From: Deinococcus sp. | GTDB lineage: Bacteria > Deinococcota > Deinococci > Deinococcales > Deinococcaceae | Length of the DNA: 5,433 bases | Reading direction: 5' to 3' | NCBI GenBank assembly: GCA_025351205.1 | Contig: JANXWI010000220.1 | Coordinates: 1-5,433 of the forward strand | Shown here: positions 4,772 through 5,433 of the stretch, piece after piece | Numbering within the stretch: position 1 is the stretch's first letter | Layout of the letters: every line of letters begins with the position of its first letter | Notes under the pieces: model-generated | What the model was told of the DNA's origin: nothing | Seen by the model: the letters and a program-made list of their open reading frames with translations, nothing else | Database searches by the model: none | Made by a program: the position numbers and the translations under genes

Positions 4772-5433
4772 ATGAAATCAGCTGCAACGTTCACCATCGT
4801 CTCAGCCCTGCTGCTCAGCTCCGCTCAGGCCGCCACCACCCTGACGGTGGCCGCCTTTCCCAGCCTGGACAGCTCGATCAAGGCCATCCTGCCCGCCTGG
4901 AACAAACTGCACCCGGACGTGACCATCAAGTTGCAGGCTCAGCAGTACGCCGACCACCACAACGCCATGACCACCGCGCTCGCGACAGGACAGGGGCTGC
5001 CCGACGTGATGGCCATCGAAATCTCGTACGTCGGTAAGTTCTCGGAGGGCCAGGGCCTGGAAGACCTGAACAAGGCCCCCTACAGTGCCGGAGTCTACAA
5101 AAAGTTGTTGACGCCCTTCACCGTCGCGCAGGCCACCAGCGCCGACGGGCGCTTCGTCGGCATGCCCACCGACATCGGCCCCGGTACCTTCTTCTACCGT
5201 AAGGACGTGCTCGACAAGGCCGGAGTCAACCCGGTCACCATGATGAAGAGCTGGGAAGAATACATCGCCGCTGGCAAGGTCATCAAGGCCAAGACCGGTG
5301 CCGCCCTGATCAGCAACGCCGTGAGCATCTTCAACATCATCGGGCGCACCAACCTCAAGAACGGCGACGGGATCTATTTCGACACGGCGAAGCAGGCGAG
5401 TTACGGCTACCTCGGTCGCCTCGACATTGCTGG
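4772..5433 (+). CDS. Sugar ABC transporter substrate-binding protein, CUT1 family (3' end outside the window)
   Basis: This is the periplasmic receptor that delivers sugar to an ABC importer, here probably xylose or xylo-oligosaccharides. A signal peptide MKSAATFTIVSALLLSSAQA (1-20) ends in a good SPase I site before Ala21, with no lipobox cysteine, so the protein is soluble in a periplasm. The mature protein begins with a beta strand TTLTVAAF, then the first lobe with IKAILPAWNKLHPDVTIKL (36-54), the family-typical TTALATGQGLPDVMAIE (67-83), the hinge-like GMPTDIGPGTFFYRKDVLDK (130-149) and SWEEYIAAGKVIK (160-172). These features fit solute-binding protein family 1. About 220 residues are present out of the usual 400 or so; no stop occurs before the edge. 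ATG at 4772 has GGGAGGT 4 nt upstream. It is divergent from xylR and carries an operator-like site at its promoter; permease genes would be expected downstream. Substrate is inferred from neighbours only. Confidence 0.9.
   Translation, partial: MKSAATFTIVSALLLSSAQAATTLTVAAFPSLDSSIKAILPAWNKLHPDVTIKLQAQQYADHHNAMTTALATGQGLPDVMAIEISYVGKFSEGQGLEDLNKAPYSAGVYKKLLTPFTVAQATSADGRFVGMPTDIGPGTFFYRKDVLDKAGVNPVTMMKSWEEYIAAGKVIKAKTGAALISNAVSIFNIIGRTNLKNGDGIYFDTAKQASYGYLGRLDIA

Noticed and set aside
4693..5037. 114-codon plus-strand frame overlapping the binding-protein gene
   Set aside because: It starts in the leader and runs in a different frame over the signal peptide and first lobe of the binding protein; its translation is Arg/His-rich without domain features.

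Overview
The window looks like a xylose/xylan-utilisation locus from a GC-rich bacterium, most likely Deinococcus or a relative. The first sugar-binding protein of the locus has a plain signal-peptidase-I leader with no lipobox cysteine, which suggests a diderm cell with a periplasm rather than a Streptomyces-type monoderm. The genes are strongly G/C at third codon positions, promoters are sigma70-like, and the repressor is of the ROK type. The genus is an inference; no rRNA or other marker is present.

Layout. On the minus strand, reading from about 4308 leftwards, lies a tightly packed operon: xylR (ROK-family repressor, 3091-4308), xylB (xylulokinase, 1586-3094), xylA (class I xylose isomerase, 426-1589) and the first quarter of a secreted GH10 endo-xylanase (98-412). 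The first two junctions are 4-nt stop/start overlaps (GTGA and ATGA). The xylanase start follows the xylA stop within 13 nt. The xylanase reading frame loses all GH10 similarity at about position 97. From there to position 1 the DNA is visibly AT-richer and carries a 61-nt hairpin. The best reading is the end of an insertion sequence that has broken the xylanase gene, and the window stops inside it.

On the plus strand a CUT1-type sugar ABC transporter binding protein starts at 4772 and runs off the right edge. The 463-nt divergent intergenic region (4309-4771) holds a promoter for each direction. Two near-identical operator-like sites (14 of 16 bases, 4343-4358 and 4659-4674) sit at the same place relative to each predicted transcription start, just downstream of +1. 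The plus-strand transcript has a leader of about 114 nt that ends in a small hairpin covering part of the Shine-Dalgarno sequence.

How it works together (inference from families and layout): a secreted xylanase would cut xylan outside the cell; the ABC transporter would import xylose or xylo-oligosaccharides; XylA would isomerise xylose to xylulose; XylB would phosphorylate it into the pentose phosphate pathway; and XylR would repress both divergent transcription units, including its own gene, until the sugar is present. In this strain the xylanase step encoded here is probably lost. Apart from the transposon junction and the regulatory architecture, this is a recognisable catabolic locus and I see no sign of a wholly new system.
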